DNA from: Qingshengfaniella alkalisoli
Lineage (GTDB): Bacteria > Pseudomonadota > Alphaproteobacteria > Rhodobacterales > Rhodobacteraceae
Length of the DNA stretch: 64,000 nt
NCBI RefSeq assembly: GCF_007855645.1
Contig: NZ_CP042261.1
Location: forward strand, 724,501 to 788,500
Reading direction: 5' to 3'
Shown here: in pieces, positions 63,861 through 64,000 of the stretch
How the letters are laid out: every line of letters starts with the position of its first letter
How positions within the stretch are numbered: the stretch's first letter is position 1
Made by a program: the position numbers and the translations under genes
The notes under the pieces: model-generated
Told to the model about the DNA's origin: nothing
What the model saw: the letters and a program-made list of their open reading frames with translations, nothing else
Database searches by the model: none

Positions 63861-64000
63861 ATGGCCGAATTGAAGAAAATCGAGGTGCGCGGCGCGCGCG
63901 AGCACAATCTGAAAAACATTGACGTGGATATTCCGCGTGATGAACTGGTCGTGATCACCGGGCTGTCGGGGTCGGGCAAGTCCTCTCTCGCATTTGATAC
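63861..64000 (+). CDS. uvrA: excinuclease ABC subunit A, N-terminal part
   Basis: The first 46 codons are present; the window ends inside the gene. It begins [20 protein letters not shown] and reaches the Walker A motif GLSGSGKSS, both diagnostic for UvrA, the damage-recognition ATPase of nucleotide excision repair. Start after CGGAGGTGACCAG. A LexA box lies just upstream, so it should be SOS-inducible. Confidence 0.95.
   Translation, partial: MAELKKIEVRGAREHNLKNIDVDIPRDELVVITGLSGSGKSSLAFD

Noticed and set aside
1-64000. CRISPR arrays, insertion sequences, prophage or integron
   Set aside because: No regularly spaced repeats, transposase or integrase motifs, or terminal inverted repeats were found by reading.

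Overview
The window looks like a chromosomal segment of a marine alphaproteobacterium of the Rhodobacteraceae (Roseobacter group). This rests on high GC, a membrane cytochrome-type urate oxidase (PuuD), an ANTAR/NasS nitrate sensor pair, a five-carbon-pathway 5-aminolevulinate synthase, a GTTC-N7-GTTC LexA box, several TRAP-transporter genes and a complete beta-hydroxyaspartate (BHA) cycle cluster. No insertion sequence, prophage or CRISPR array was seen. The species cannot be named from the sequence alone.

Left part (1-16.3 kb): nasT-nasS (nitrate sensing) is followed by a nitrogen/carbon salvage region. Urate breakdown genes (puuD, uraH, a puuE-uraD fusion, allA, a nucleobase permease and allE) surround the BHA cycle (bhcR divergent from bhcA-bhcB-bhcC-bhcD). 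Urate degradation ends in glyoxylate plus urea, and the BHA cycle turns two glyoxylate into one C4 acid without losing carbon. The layout therefore suggests one route from purine to oxaloacetate/aspartate. Allantoate amidohydrolase and urease, needed for the full route, are not in the window. A divergent GAPDH paralogue closes the bhc operon. A strong intrinsic terminator lies between bhcC and bhcD, and two near-copies of a 15-bp palindrome lie in the bhcR/bhcA promoter region.

16.3-29.5 kb: a CAT-anticodon tRNA; a De Ley-Doudoroff type sugar-acid operon (SDR, dgoK, dgoA, SMP-30 lactonase); the ilvI-ilvN acetolactate synthase operon with a clear attenuator (leader peptide rich in Leu/Val/Ile, then a terminator); a Cache-type histidine kinase/NarL-type regulator pair; a divergent TRAP transporter with unusually large membrane subunits; and tRNA-Glu.

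29.5-44 kb: hom-glpX-recJ operon, glutamate dehydrogenase, two identical tRNA-Asp genes, a Tat-exported PhoD phosphatase with a candidate PHO box, a PaiB-like flavin protein, an M20 dipeptidase and hemA.

44-64 kb: housekeeping and envelope genes: rodZ-ispG, a periplasmic M48 protease with a DsbA-like thiol oxidoreductase, aminotransferase-amidase-mrcA-prfB, an M23 peptidase/bactofilin pair, bcp, a YhdP/AsmA-like protein, queA, an MFS transporter, a DUF924 protein, and the start of uvrA behind a LexA box.

Starts were chosen by ribosome-binding site and family N-terminus and often differ from the longest possible reading frame.
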